Assembly (NCBI GenBank): GCA_023395465.1
Contig: JAEWZE010000139.1
Coordinates: forward strand, 1 to 25,615
Length of the DNA: 25,615 bases
Direction of reading: 5' to 3'
Source of the DNA: Pseudomonadota bacterium
GTDB lineage: Bacteria > Pseudomonadota > Gammaproteobacteria > Xanthomonadales > Xanthomonadaceae
Shown: in pieces, positions 15,608-25,615 of the stretch
Layout of the letters: each line of letters starts with the position of its first letter
How positions within the stretch are numbered: the stretch's first letter is position 1
Position numbers and translations under genes: made by a program
Notes under the pieces: generated by a model
Databases searched by the model: none
Told to the model about the DNA's origin: nothing
What the model saw: the letters and a program-made list of their open reading frames with translations, nothing else

Positions 15608-16965
15608 TCATGCGCCGGCGGCGGCGCGGACGGCGTCGGCGAGGGATTCGAGGGTGGACTGCACCAGCGCCTCGTCGTCGGCCTCGACCGTCACCCGCAC
15701 CACCGGCTCGGTGCCGGACGGGCGCAGGAACGCGCGCCCTCGCCCTTCCACCGCCGACTGTGCGACGGCCAGGGCGGCCTGCACGCTGCCGGCCTCGGCG
15801 GGCCGGGCGCCGTTGCCGTAACGCACGTTGATGGTCTTCTGCGGCAGCTTGCGCACGCCCGCCATGGCCTGTTGTAGGGTCAGGCCGCGGCGCTTGAGCA
15901 CTTCCAGCACCTGCAGGGCGCTGATGATGCCGTCGCCGGTAGTGGCGCGGTCCAGGCACAGCAGGTGGCCGGACGCTTCGCCGCCGAGGATGCCGCCGTG
16001 CTCGAGCAGGGCCTGGTGGACGTAGCGATCGCCGACCTTGGTCCGCAGGAACTCGATGCCCTCGCGCTGCAGCGCCTGCTCCAGGCCGTAGTTGGTCATG
16101 ATCGTGCCGACCACCGGCCCGCGCAGGCGGCCACTGGCCTGCCAGTCGGTCGCCAGCAGGTACAGCAGATTGTCGCCGTCGTGGACGGCGCCGTCGCTGT
16201 CGACGAACAGCAGCCGGTCGCCGTCGCCGTCGAAGGCGATGCCGAGGTCGGCGCCGGTGGCGCGCACGCGCGCCGACAGCGTCTCCGGATGCATCGAGCC
16301 CACGCCGTCGTTGATGTTGGTGCCGTCAGGATCGACGCCGATCGTATCGACCCGGGCATCGAGCTCGCGCAGCACCAGCGGCGCGATCTGGTAGGTCGCG
16401 CCATTGGCGCAGTCGACCACGACGTGCATCCCGGTCAGGTTGAACTGGCGCGACACGGAACTCTTGCAGGCCTCCACGTACCGGCCCACCGCATCGCGGG
16501 TGCGCACCGCCTTGCCCAGGCGTTCGGACGCGACGGTCGAGAACGGCCGGTCCAGCGCGGCCTCGATGGCCAGCTCGGTGGCGTCGTCAAGCTTCTCGCC
16601 CTCGGCCGAGAAGAACTTGATGCCGTTGTCGTAGTGCGGATTGTGCGAGGCGGAGATCACGATGCCGCCGTCGGCGCGCATCGAGCGGGTCATGTGCGCC
16701 ACCGCGGGCGTGGGCATCGGCCCCATCAGCTGCACATGCACGCCCGCCGCCACCAGGCCGGCTTCCAGCGCCGCCTCGAACATGTAGTTGGAGATGCGGG
16801 TGTCCTTGCCGATCACCACCAGCGGCTTGCGCCGGTCGCCGCGCGCCTCCGCCGCCTCCCGCAGCGCATGGCCGTAGGCGTTGCCCAGCCGCAGCACGAA
16901 GTCGGCCGAGATCGGACCCTCTCCCACGCGCCCGCGGATCCCGTCGGTGCCGAAATACTTCCTGC

Positions 16966-16969
<4 letters not shown>
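15608..16969 (-). CDS. glmM: Phosphoglucosamine mutase
   Basis: Converts glucosamine 6-phosphate to glucosamine 1-phosphate for UDP-GlcNAc, peptidoglycan and LPS synthesis. The 453-aa protein has the family signatures: the phosphorylated catalytic serine S108 in ISASHNPHYDNGIKFF, the Mg-binding D247-G-D-G-D251-R, the sugar-binding E331-A-S-G-H and the phosphate-binding R416-P-S-G-T-E-P. It begins MSRKYFGTDGIRG, typical of the family. The start ATG overlaps the accD stop (ATGA), indicating coupling of fatty acid and cell-wall precursor genes. Confidence 0.98.
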
Positions 16970-17847
<878 letters not shown>

Positions 17848-18034
17848 GCTTGGCGTCGGATCCGTTGGCGGCTGCGGCCGCGAAGGCGCGCAGTTTAGCG
17901 CACGGGTCGGATCTCCCAGCGTTGGCCGGATCCCCCCAGGAACGGCGCAGATGGCGGCGCGGGCCTGCTGCACCGTCCGGCTGCCGGGCCGCCGGCCTGC
18001 CCCGGCCGCCCGCAACGGGCTCGCACGCCCCGGT

Positions 18035-18835
18035 TCAGTCCAGCGCGGCCCGCAGTGGGCCCAGGAACGCGGCCGCGCGGCGTGCCGCCTCGTCCGCATC
18101 CGCGGCCCCGGCCATCTCCGCGACCAGCGCGCTGCCCACCACCACGCCGTCGGCGTCGGCCGACATGGCCGCCGCACCGGCAGCATCGCGGATGCCGAAT
18201 CCGGCCCCCACTGGCACCGGGCTGCCGGCGCGGATCCGGCGCAGGTGGGCCGCGGCCGCCTCCGGGTCGAGGCGCTCGGAGGCGCCGGTGACGCCGGCGA
18301 AGCTGACGTAGTACAGGTAGCCCTGCGCATTGCCCAGCAGCACCGCCAGGCGCGCGTCGGGCGTGGTCGGCGAGGCCAGCAGCACCAGGTCCACGCCGTG
18401 TGCGGCGAAGGCCTCGCGGAACTCCGGCGACTCCTCCGGCGGCAGGTCGACCAGCAGGACGCCATCGACGCCTGCGTCCGCCGCTTCGCCTGCGAACCGC
18501 GACGCCCCGCGGATCTCGACCGGATTGAGGTAGCCCATCAGCACCACGGGCGTCTCGCCGTCCCGCTGGCGGAACTCGCGCACCGCTTCGAGGACCCAGC
18601 CCAGGCCCGCACCGCGCGCCAACGCGCGCTCGGAGCTGCGCTGGATGGTCGGGCCGTCGGCCATGGGATCGGAGAACGGCACGCCGAGTTCGATCACGTC
18701 CGCGCCCGCCGCGACCAGCGCATGCATCACCGGCACCGTCGCATCGAGCGACGGATCCCCGGCGGTGACGAAGGGGATCAACGCCTTGCGACCGCGCGCG
18801 GCGAGCTGGGCGAATCGGGACTGGATGCGGCTCAT
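18035..18835 (-). CDS. trpA: Tryptophan synthase alpha subunit
   Basis: Cleaves indole-3-glycerol phosphate to indole, which is channelled to TrpB. The 266-aa TIM barrel contains the catalytic acids E49 in VIELGVPFSDPMADGP and D60 in the same motif, and conserved GYLNP, DLPPEE and GAGFGIRD phosphate-site motifs. The ATG before SRIQSRFAQL is chosen by family comparison; an in-frame ATG 13 codons upstream would give a proline-rich extension. It is separated from trpB by an exported Cys-rich protein gene, with 43 bp between that gene and trpA. Confidence 0.97.
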   Translation of the reverse strand: MSRIQSRFAQLAARGRKALIPFVTAGDPSLDATVPVMHALVAAGADVIELGVPFSDPMADGPTIQRSSERALARGAGLGWVLEAVREFRQRDGETPVVLMGYLNPVEIRGASRFAGEAADAGVDGVLLVDLPPEESPEFREAFAAHGVDLVLLASPTTPDARLAVLLGNAQGYLYYVSFAGVTGASERLDPEAAAAHLRRIRAGSPVPVGAGFGIRDAAGAAAMSADADGVVVGSALVAEMAGAADADEAARRAAAFLGPLRAALD

Positions 18836-18878
18836 GCAGGAGGGTTCCGGTGGAAGGACAGGGCGAACGGACACGCGC

Positions 18879-19387
18879 TCAGACGCAACCCTCGGTCAGC
18901 CGCACCGCATCGGCGCGGCCCCAGAGGATCACCTCGACCAGGCCGTCTGGCAGCTCGACGCGCACCGCGCGATCGCGCGACGCGTTGTCCCAGGTCAGGT
19001 AGAGACCGGGCGGCCAGGCGTACTTGTGCAACGCCGGTTCTACTCCCTCGTCCGGCAGCCGCGCGCCAGCCTCACCCAGCGACATGCCGCGACGCAAACC
19101 GAACGGCCCGGGCGGGGAAAGGGCTTCGTCACCGCCCGTCAGACCGATCTCGAAGCGGGCGATGCGCCCCTCCAGCAGCATCATTCCGACGCCGGCCGGC
19201 AGGCTGCCGCCGGACACCTGGGTACAGTTCGCCGGATCCGGCCAGTCCGCGACCTGCCAGCCGCCTCCCGCAACGTCCGGCGCGAACGGCTGCCCCAGGC
19301 AGAATCCCGCCACGCAGTCCAAGGCCTGACCTGGCGCAGCGCCCGCCAGCGCGAGCAACAGGCCGGCCGCGGGCAGGCGCATGCGCA

Positions 19388-19388
<1 letters not shown>
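18879..19388 (-). CDS. Small exported four-cysteine protein of unknown function, between trpB and trpA
   Basis: I do not recognise this 169-aa product. Its ATG overlaps the trpB stop by one base (TGATG), so it is likely translated by coupling. Residues 1-22 look like a signal peptide (MRMR basic start, Leu/Ala core, possible cut near GQA). The mature part has four cysteines (C25, C30, C55, C168), suggesting two disulphides in the periplasm, no membrane segment, and a C-terminal region with LYLTWDN and VEVILWGRAD strands. Composition and codon use match the neighbours. No enzymatic motif is visible. Its place within the trp gene pair is unusual. Confidence 0.8.
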
Positions 19389-20608
<1,220 letters not shown>

Positions 20609-20703
20609 CGGAAGGAACCGGTCTGCGATGGAATCTCACTCTAGCGCAGGCGACGGCTCGGGAAAATCGATAATATCTGGCGCAATCCTTCAGGAAAACT
20701 CAC
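20609..20703. promoter_or_regulatory. Divergent trpB / LysR (trpI-like) control region
   Basis: 95 bp between the start codons of divergent genes, holding an AT-rich core around 20661-20677. GATAAT at 20669-20674 could be the -10 of the LysR gene, and TATTAT on the opposite strand (20670-20675) a -10 for trpB, so the promoters may overlap. The LysR ribosome binding site AGGA is at 20692-20695, 8 nt before the ATG. I see no unambiguous T-N11-A operator. Confidence 0.45.
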
Positions 20704-21597
20704 ATGACAGGCCGTGACCTGCCCTCCCTCAACGCCCTGCGCGCCTTCGAGGGCGCGGCGCGCGTGGGCAGCCTCGGCAAGGCCGCGGCGGAACTGCATG
20801 TCACCCACGGCGCGATCAGCCGCCAGGTGCGGCTGCTGGAGGACGAACTGGGGGTTGCGCTGTTCCGCCGCGAGGGCCGCGGCCTGCGCCTGACCGAGGC
20901 CGGCCTGCGCCTGGGCGAAGCCACGGGCGCTGCCTTCGCGCAGATCGAGGCCAGCGTGCGCGGGCTGCGGCGCGGCGTCGATCCGGACACCCGCGTCATC
21001 GGCTGTCCGGGCAGCCTGCTGGCGCGCTGGATGATCCCGCGGCTGGAGCAGCTGCGGCAGGACCTGCCCGGACTGCAGCTGCACCTGTCGCCGCACGAGG
21101 GCGAGTTCGCGTCCAGCCTGCCCGGACTGGACGCGGCCCTGCTCATCGGTGCGCCGCCGTGGCCGGCGCAATGGCGCGTGCACGTGCTGGCACCGGAGCG
21201 GATCGGCCCGGTGGTCGATCCGCGCCACCCGGCCGCCGCACGCCTGGCCGGACAGGCGCCATCCGCGCTGCTGGGCGAGGACCTGCTGCATACCGTCTCG
21301 CGACCGCAGGCCTGGCCGCAATGGGCACGCCAGCAGCGGCTGGACCCGGCCGCGCTGCGCCTGGGCACCGGCTTCGAACACCTGTACTACCTGCTGGAGG
21401 CGGCGGTCGCCGGACTGGGTGTGGCGATCGCGCCGCAGCCGCTGGTGGCGGGCGACCTGGCCAGTGGCCGGCTGGTCGCGCCATGGGGGTTCATCGGGAC
21501 CGGCGCGCACTGGTGCCTGTGCACGCTGTCCGACGCCGACCCCAGGCTCGCGCAACTGGCGGCCTGGCTGCGCGCGCAGCTCACGATGGTGGACTGA
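20704..21597 (+). CDS. trpI: LysR-family transcriptional regulator, TrpI-like activator of trpBA
   Basis: The 297-aa protein has an N-terminal winged helix-turn-helix (about residues 9-65) and a C-terminal substrate-binding domain. The start MTGRDLPSLNALRAFEGAAR and the block ELHVTHGAISRQVRLLEDELGVALF are very like Pseudomonas TrpI and GcvA-type regulators. In Pseudomonas, trpI is divergent from trpBA and its product is activated by indole-3-glycerol phosphate. The same divergent layout is present here, which supports the call. It sits between trpB and the convergent trpF. The ligand and regulation are inferred, not seen. Confidence 0.82.
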   Translation: MTGRDLPSLNALRAFEGAARVGSLGKAAAELHVTHGAISRQVRLLEDELGVALFRREGRGLRLTEAGLRLGEATGAAFAQIEASVRGLRRGVDPDTRVIGCPGSLLARWMIPRLEQLRQDLPGLQLHLSPHEGEFASSLPGLDAALLIGAPPWPAQWRVHVLAPERIGPVVDPRHPAAARLAGQAPSALLGEDLLHTVSRPQAWPQWARQQRLDPAALRLGTGFEHLYYLLEAAVAGLGVAIAPQPLVAGDLASGRLVAPWGFIGTGAHWCLCTLSDADPRLAQLAAWLRAQLTMVD

Positions 21598-21618
21598 GGT
21601 ACCGCCTGACGGCGTACC
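21598..21618. terminator. Imperfect hairpin after the LysR gene stop
   Basis: GGTACCGCC and GGCGTACC pair around TGAC with one bulged base, starting immediately after the stop codon. No T tract follows. It sits between convergent LysR and trpF genes, a usual place for a terminator. Confidence 0.4.
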
Positions 21619-21674
21619 CCGCGCGATCGGGCGATGGAGGCGCGGGCTGGATCCGGTGGCCGTGGCTGCCGTGC

Positions 21675-22325
21675 TCAGCCGCAGTCGGCGCGCCGCACTT
21701 CCTCGACGAAACGGCGCATGCGCGCGCCGTCCTTCGCCCCCGGCAGGCCGTCCTCGGCCTCGACGCCACTGGCCACGTCGACGCCCCAGGGCCGGGTCGA
21801 CACGACCGCAGCGTGCACGTTGTCGGGGGTCAGGCCGCCGGCCACGAAGTAGGGCTTGGTGATGCCCCTGGGTACCCGTGACCAGTCGAAGGCCTGGCCG
21901 CTGCCGCCGGCATGCCCGGGTGCGTGGCCGTCGAGCAGGAAGCCCGCGGCGCTGGGCCAGCGGGCGTGCAGCTGCAGCGCATCGGGCAGCGGGTCGGCGC
22001 CCATGGGCACCGCCTTGAGGTAGCGCAGGCCGAAGCTGCGGCAGAACGCCTCGTCCTCGTCGCCGTGGAACTGCAGCAGCGAGGGCCGGACGCGGGAAAT
22101 CACCTCGCGCACCTCCTCGACCGGGTTGTCCATGAACAGCGCGACCGCATCGACCATCGGCGCCAGCGCCTCGCGCATCGCCGCCGCCTGGCCCGCATCG
22201 ACCCTCCGCCGGCTGCGCGCGGCGAAGACGAAACCCACGGCATCCACGCCCAGTTCGCCGGCCAGGCGCACGTCGCCGGCGCGGGTCATGCCGCAGAACT
22301 TGATCCTGGTGCGGAACGGAGGCAT
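21675..22325 (-). CDS. trpF: Phosphoribosylanthranilate isomerase
   Basis: Third step after anthranilate in tryptophan synthesis: an Amadori rearrangement of phosphoribosylanthranilate to CdRP. With the start MPPFRTRIKFCG the protein is 216 aa, similar to other TrpF. The general base C11 lies in KFCGMT, and the acid Asp is in GVDVASGVE. Also visible are LQFHGDED and the phosphate-binding VAGGLTPDN. ATGs at 22340 and 22379 would add 5 or 18 residues; none has a strong ribosome binding site, so the start is uncertain. It is downstream of truA in the same orientation. Confidence 0.95.
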   Translation of the reverse strand: MPPFRTRIKFCGMTRAGDVRLAGELGVDAVGFVFAARSRRRVDAGQAAAMREALAPMVDAVALFMDNPVEEVREVISRVRPSLLQFHGDEDEAFCRSFGLRYLKAVPMGADPLPDALQLHARWPSAAGFLLDGHAPGHAGGSGQAFDWSRVPRGITKPYFVAGGLTPDNVHAAVVSTRPWGVDVASGVEAEDGLPGAKDGARMRRFVEEVRRADCG

Positions 22326-22410
22326 CGACACGAACGTCATTCCATCGGGCGGTGCCGCATTGTGCGCGGTTACGCGCAAGCCGGACAGCAGGCATGCGAC
22401 CGCCGCAGGC

Positions 22411-23196
22411 TCAGGCCAGCGTCACCTCGTCGGGCAGGCCATGGACGGCCGGATACAGCGGACCGAGGAACACCAGCCCGGTGGCCGGCGCGGTAGGGCC
22501 GGCGAGGCGGCGGTCGCGCCCGGCCAGCAGTTCGCCGATCCAGTCCTCGCCCCGCGCGCCGGCGCCGACCTCGAGCAGAGAACCGACGATGTTGCGCACC
22601 ATGTGGTGCAGGAAGGCGTTGGCCTGGACGTCGATCGTGACCACGTCGCCTTCGCGCCCGACGGCGATGCGCTGCAGTTCGCGCCGCGCGTGGCTGGCCT
22701 CGCACTCGCTGGAGCGGAACGCGCCGAAATCGTGCTCGCCCAGCAGCGCCTGCGCGGCGCGGTGCATGGCGTCCGCCTGCAGCGGGCGCCAGTGCCAGGA
22801 CAGCCATTGCCGCGCCAGCGCCGGGCGCACCTGGCGGTTGAGGATGCGGTAGCGGTAGCGCCTGGCCACCGCCGAGAAGCGGGCGCTGAAATCCTCCGCC
22901 ACCGGCCGGCACCAGGTCACGCTGACCGCGGGCGGCAGGCGCGTGGTGGCGCCCAGCGTCCAGGCGCGAAGGTCGCGACCTGCCTCGCTGTCGAAATGCG
23001 CGACCTGGCAGCGTGCGTGCACGCCGGCATCGGTACGTCCGGCGCAGACCGTGTCGATCCTCGCGTCGGCGACCGAGGACAGCGCGGTTTCGAGCACGCC
23101 CTGGACGGTCGCCTCGTCGCGCACGCCCGGCTGGGTCAGCCGCTGCCAGCCGCGGAAGTCGCCGCCGTCGTATTCGACCCCGATCGCGTACCGCAC
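22411..23196 (-). CDS. truA: tRNA pseudouridine(38-40) synthase
   Basis: Modifies U38-U40 in the anticodon stem of tRNAs. The 261-aa protein carries the catalytic D56 in AGRTDAGVHARCQVAHF, the RRYRYRILN strand and the C-terminal VQANAFLHHMVRNIVGSLLEVG segment. It starts with GTG placed directly after the fimV TGA with no intervening base, so translation is probably coupled. The order fimV-truA-trpF is familiar from pseudomonads and xanthomonads. Confidence 0.97.
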   Translation of the reverse strand: MRYAIGVEYDGGDFRGWQRLTQPGVRDEATVQGVLETALSSVADARIDTVCAGRTDAGVHARCQVAHFDSEAGRDLRAWTLGATTRLPPAVSVTWCRPVAEDFSARFSAVARRYRYRILNRQVRPALARQWLSWHWRPLQADAMHRAAQALLGEHDFGAFRSSECEASHARRELQRIAVGREGDVVTIDVQANAFLHHMVRNIVGSLLEVGAGARGEDWIGELLAGRDRRLAGPTAPATGLVFLGPLYPAVHGLPDEVTLA

Positions 23197-25020
23197 TCAG
23201 GCCAGTTCGCGCAGCAGTCGTTCGGCCTCGCCGCGGGCGTCGGCGTCGCCGGTCACGGCAACCTCCTGCAGCAGGCTGCGCGCGGTCTCGACGTCGCCCA
23301 GGTCGATGTAGGCGCGCGCCAGCTCGATGCGTTCCTGCCCCGCCGGCGCCGGGTTGAGCGATGCCACCGACGATGCGTCGCTGGCCGCGTGCCAGGTCGG
23401 CGAGCCGCCCGTGGCGGCGGCCGGTGCATTGCGCCAGGACACCGCTGCGTCCATCGGCAGCGGCGCCTCGGGCGTCGCGGCAGGCGGTTCGGTGACCGGA
23501 GCTTCGGCGACCGGTGCGTGCGCGACCGGCGCAGGCGGCAGCGGTGCGGCGCTGGGCGCCGGTGTCGGGCGCGCGGGCGTCGGCTGGCCGGGTGCGGATG
23601 CGAATCCGTAACCCTGCCTGCGCGCCGGTTCGGCCGACCGGCGCCGCGACGACAGCCACCAGGCCAGCAGCGCGGCGAGCAGCAGGCCCAGGCCGATCCA
23701 CAGCCACGGCACGCCCCCGCCGGCCGCGACCTCGGCCTCCGCCGCGGGCTGTCCCGGCTGCGCACTCTGCGCCAGGCGCTGCTGGGCCGCGGCCAGTTCG
23801 CTGTCCTTCATCTGGATCAGCTGCTGCTGCTGTTGCTGCAGCTGCTCAAGCTCGGCCAGGCGCGCCTGCAGGTCCTGGATCTCGGCGTCGCGGGCGGCCA
23901 GCGTTTCACGCGTCTGGACCAGTTCCTGTTGCTGCAGCATGTCGCCCTCGCCTCCGGCAGCGGCGCCGGTCCGTGTTCCTGCCTCTTCCCCGCTGCCGCC
24001 ACCAGGCGGCACGATCTCCAGCCGCGCATCGGTCATGCGCGTGGCGGGCTGGTCGCCCGCCGCGGACGCGGCGGGTGCGGACGCCTCCGCGGTTGCGCCG
24101 TTCCCGGCGACCGCACCGGGCTGCGGCACGGGCCGGCGCAGCTCCCGCCAGCGCGCCACGTGTTCGCGGACCACCGCATTGGCCTCGGCCACGCTGGCCT
24201 GCGACCACTGCTCCTGCGACGGCACGCGCAGCACGGCGCCCTGCCGGATCAGGTTGAGGTTGCCGCCGATGAAGGCATCCGGATTGGCGCGCAGCAGCGC
24301 CAGCATCACCTGGTTCAGGCTCTGGCCGCTGCCAGCCGAGAGTTCTGCGGCAATCCGGCCCAGGGTCTGGCCGCGCTGCACCGGCCCGTACTCGCCGGGT
24401 GTGCCGGCCGCCGCGGGTGCGCTGGGGGGCGGCGCCGGGGCCGGCGCGGGGACTTCCGCCTCGGCCGTCGGCGGCGCCTCTTCGGCGTCTTCGGCCGCTT
24501 CGGCCGGCGACGCTTCCGGGACCGCGTCCTGTGCGGCTTCCGGCGGCGGAGTCCGCGCGATCAGGTTCGACGGCGCCGCTTCCGGCGCCTGGATCGGCGG
24601 CTGCGCCGGCGCGGCCACCGTCTGCGGCGTGTCGACCAGGGCCGAATATTCGCGCACCAGCCGACCCTGGCCCCAATCGACCTCGACCAGGAAGGTCAGC
24701 AGCGGTTGCTGCACCGGGACGTCGCTGGTGATGCGGATGACCGGGCGGCCGCGCGGATCGAGCGCGATCGCGAACCGCAGGTCCGACACCAGACCGGCCG
24801 GCGGCTCCAGACCGATGCGGCGGAAGGTCTCCGGCGATGCCAGGCGCGCCTGCAGGTTCTCCAGCTCCGACGGATCGGTGGAGATGATCGGGATCTCGGC
24901 CAGCAGCGGCTCGCCGGCCCGCGACTTCACCTCGATCTGGCCCAGGCCCAGCGCCAGCGCCGCGGGCACGTGCAGCAGCAACGCCAGCAACAGGACGAGG
25001 CGGCACGCCAGCGTCTTCAA
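23197..25020 (-). CDS. fimV: FimV-like polar hub protein of type IV pili / twitching motility
   Basis: Inner-membrane protein that recruits type IV pilus and polarity factors at the cell pole. I choose the TTG at 25018-25020 (607 aa): it follows a GGGGA ribosome binding site and begins a signal-like segment, residues 1-24. Residues 25-130 form the FimV N-terminal domain (LGQIEVKSRAGEPLLAEI). A Pro/Ala/Glu-rich linker precedes a LysM-like domain at 211-267 for peptidoglycan contact. A Gln-rich coiled coil spans 361-418, and one membrane helix 438-456. A Pro/Ala linker leads to the C-terminal TPR-like FimV domain (562-606, ERIELARAYIDLGDVETARSLL). The TTG start is unusual; no ATG in frame fits. 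Confidence 0.93.
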   Translation of the reverse strand: MKTLACRLVLLLALLLHVPAALALGLGQIEVKSRAGEPLLAEIPIISTDPSELENLQARLASPETFRRIGLEPPAGLVSDLRFAIALDPRGRPVIRITSDVPVQQPLLTFLVEVDWGQGRLVREYSALVDTPQTVAAPAQPPIQAPEAAPSNLIARTPPPEAAQDAVPEASPAEAAEDAEEAPPTAEAEVPAPAPAPPPSAPAAAGTPGEYGPVQRGQTLGRIAAELSAGSGQSLNQVMLALLRANPDAFIGGNLNLIRQGAVLRVPSQEQWSQASVAEANAVVREHVARWRELRRPVPQPGAVAGNGATAEASAPAASAAGDQPATRMTDARLEIVPPGGGSGEEAGTRTGAAAGGEGDMLQQQELVQTRETLAARDAEIQDLQARLAELEQLQQQQQQLIQMKDSELAAAQQRLAQSAQPGQPAAEAEVAAGGGVPWLWIGLGLLLAALLAWWLSSRRRSAEPARRQGYGFASAPGQPTPARPTPAPSAAPLPPAPVAHAPVAEAPVTEPPAATPEAPLPMDAAVSWRNAPAAATGGSPTWHAASDASSVASLNPAPAGQERIELARAYIDLGDVETARSLLQEVAVTGDADARGEAERLLRELA

Positions 25021-25069
25021 GAGAAGGTCCCCATGAGTCCCGATCAGGATCAGTCGAAATGACGGTCGC

Positions 25070-25098
25070 AAGTTATTGATTACCGTAGCGAGCGTCAA
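25070..25098 (-). promoter_or_regulatory. Candidate sigma-70-like promoter of fimV
   Basis: On the minus strand TTGACG (25093-25098) is followed after 17 bp by TAACTT (25070-25075). The -35 is a 5/6 match, but the -10 is weak (3/6). It lies about 50 bp upstream of the fimV TTG, in the 109-bp gap after the hypothetical gene. Confidence 0.35.
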
Positions 25099-25129
25099 GC
25101 GGCAAGGCGGATCCTGAAGCGGAAGCCTG

Positions 25130-25615
25130 CTATGGCGCCCCGGCGTCCTGCTCCCAGAAGGCCAGGCGGAACTCCCTGACCGCGTCCGGCGCGCGCCAGG
25201 CATTGCCGACGAACAGGGCCGCGTGCTCGCTGCTGCGGCCAAGCGCCACATCGGGATCGCAGGCGAACGCCAGCGCGGCCGACTCGCCGTGCCTGGCCTC
25301 GGCGGCCGAAATCCAGTCGCGGGATGGCGGCTGCCGCTGGAGCAGGCCATCGCGCGCAGCGAGCCAGGCGTCCTCCGTCCGGAACGCCTGCGCGGCGCAG
25401 TCCACCTGCAGGCGGCGGATGGCGTAGGGTTGCGACGCACGCGGCGACTCCTGCACCTGCACCAGCTCGATCGCGCCCGGATGCGCCACAGCGGCCACGT
25501 CGAGACGGCGCGCCAGCCACACGATCCGGGACGGCGGATCGCCGGCGCCTCCCACCAGATACCAGCAGCTGACATCGTCCGCGCGGCAGGCCGGCTCCTG
25601 CGCCGTGACGCCTGC
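25130..25615 (-). CDS. Partial exported protein of unknown function (C-terminal part)
   Basis: The frame runs to the right edge, so the N-terminus, probably a signal peptide ending near VTAQEPAC, is missing. The visible part has about 161 residues with cysteines in ACRADDVSC, VDC and AFACDP. It shows short strands such as CWYLVGGAG, RIVWLARRLDV, YAIRRLQVDCAAQAFR and a WISAAEARHGESAALAFAC region before the last cysteine. The pattern of a DC pair, R-containing strands and a late W...AC weakly recalls surface-adhesin E-like periplasmic proteins, but I cannot assign a family. A GTG at 25553-25555 could start a shorter protein but would cut off a Cys- and Trp-containing strand. The gene upstream of fimV in pseudomonads and xanthomonads is often asd; this is not asd. 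Confidence 0.6.
   Translation of the reverse strand, partial: AGVTAQEPACRADDVSCWYLVGGAGDPPSRIVWLARRLDVAAVAHPGAIELVQVQESPRASQPYAIRRLQVDCAAQAFRTEDAWLAARDGLLQRQPPSRDWISAAEARHGESAALAFACDPDVALGRSSEHAALFVGNAWRAPDAVREFRLAFWEQDAGAP

Noticed and set aside
23817..23850. CTG/CAG-like trinucleotide run as a possible microsatellite
   Set aside because: It encodes the Gln-rich part of the FimV coiled coil and is imperfect; not an independent repeat element.
22126..25062. Plus-strand ORF of 978 codons opposite fimV and truA
   Set aside because: Antisense shadow with Arg/Gly/Gln-rich low-complexity translation.

Overview
The window looks like a chromosomal segment of a high-GC gammaproteobacterium of the Xanthomonadaceae (Lysobacter/Luteimonas-like). 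The inference rests on GC-rich coding bias on both strands, on NuoA, NuoC, NuoH and TrpF sequences that look as I remember the Xanthomonas proteins, and on the cluster order fimV-truA-trpF-trpBA-accD-glmM-tpiA-secG-tRNA-Leu-nuo. No database search was possible, so the genus is not certain.

Layout, read in the direction of transcription of most genes (minus strand, right to left). At the right edge is a partial, probably exported protein of unknown function, then fimV (polar hub of type IV pili), truA (tRNA pseudouridine synthase) and trpF. A plus-strand LysR gene closely resembling Pseudomonas TrpI follows. It is divergent from trpB, then a small exported four-cysteine protein, then trpA. Next come accD (acetyl-CoA carboxylase beta subunit) and glmM (phosphoglucosamine mutase), which overlap by 4 bp, and an isopenicillin-N-synthase-like Fe(II) oxygenase. 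A plus-strand secreted trypsin/V8-like serine protease stands alone between the oxygenase and tpiA, with 588 bp of non-coding DNA in front of it. After tpiA come secG, a tRNA-Leu(GAG) and the complex I operon nuoABCDEFGHIJK, ending in a truncated nuoL at the left edge.

The nuo genes form a tightly packed operon. Most junctions overlap by 1-10 bp and two have 8-10 bp gaps. The exception is nuoK-nuoL, where 324 bp of non-coding DNA hold a two-copy tandem repeat of 118-bp period with strong palindromes. Together the genes encode most of a 14-subunit NADH:quinone oxidoreductase: NuoEFG is the NADH-oxidising module, NuoBCDI the quinone-connecting module, and NuoAHJKL the membrane proton-pumping arm.

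Most of the window is housekeeping DNA and I see no obvious new defence, mobile or biosynthetic system. The points worth a second look are the palindromic tandem repeat inside the nuo operon, a His-to-Pro change at a normally conserved NuoL position, the exported Cys-rich protein between trpB and trpA, the TrpI-like regulator inside the trpF/trpBA cluster, and the protease/oxygenase pair between glmM and tpiA with a direct-repeat element and palindromes around the protease.
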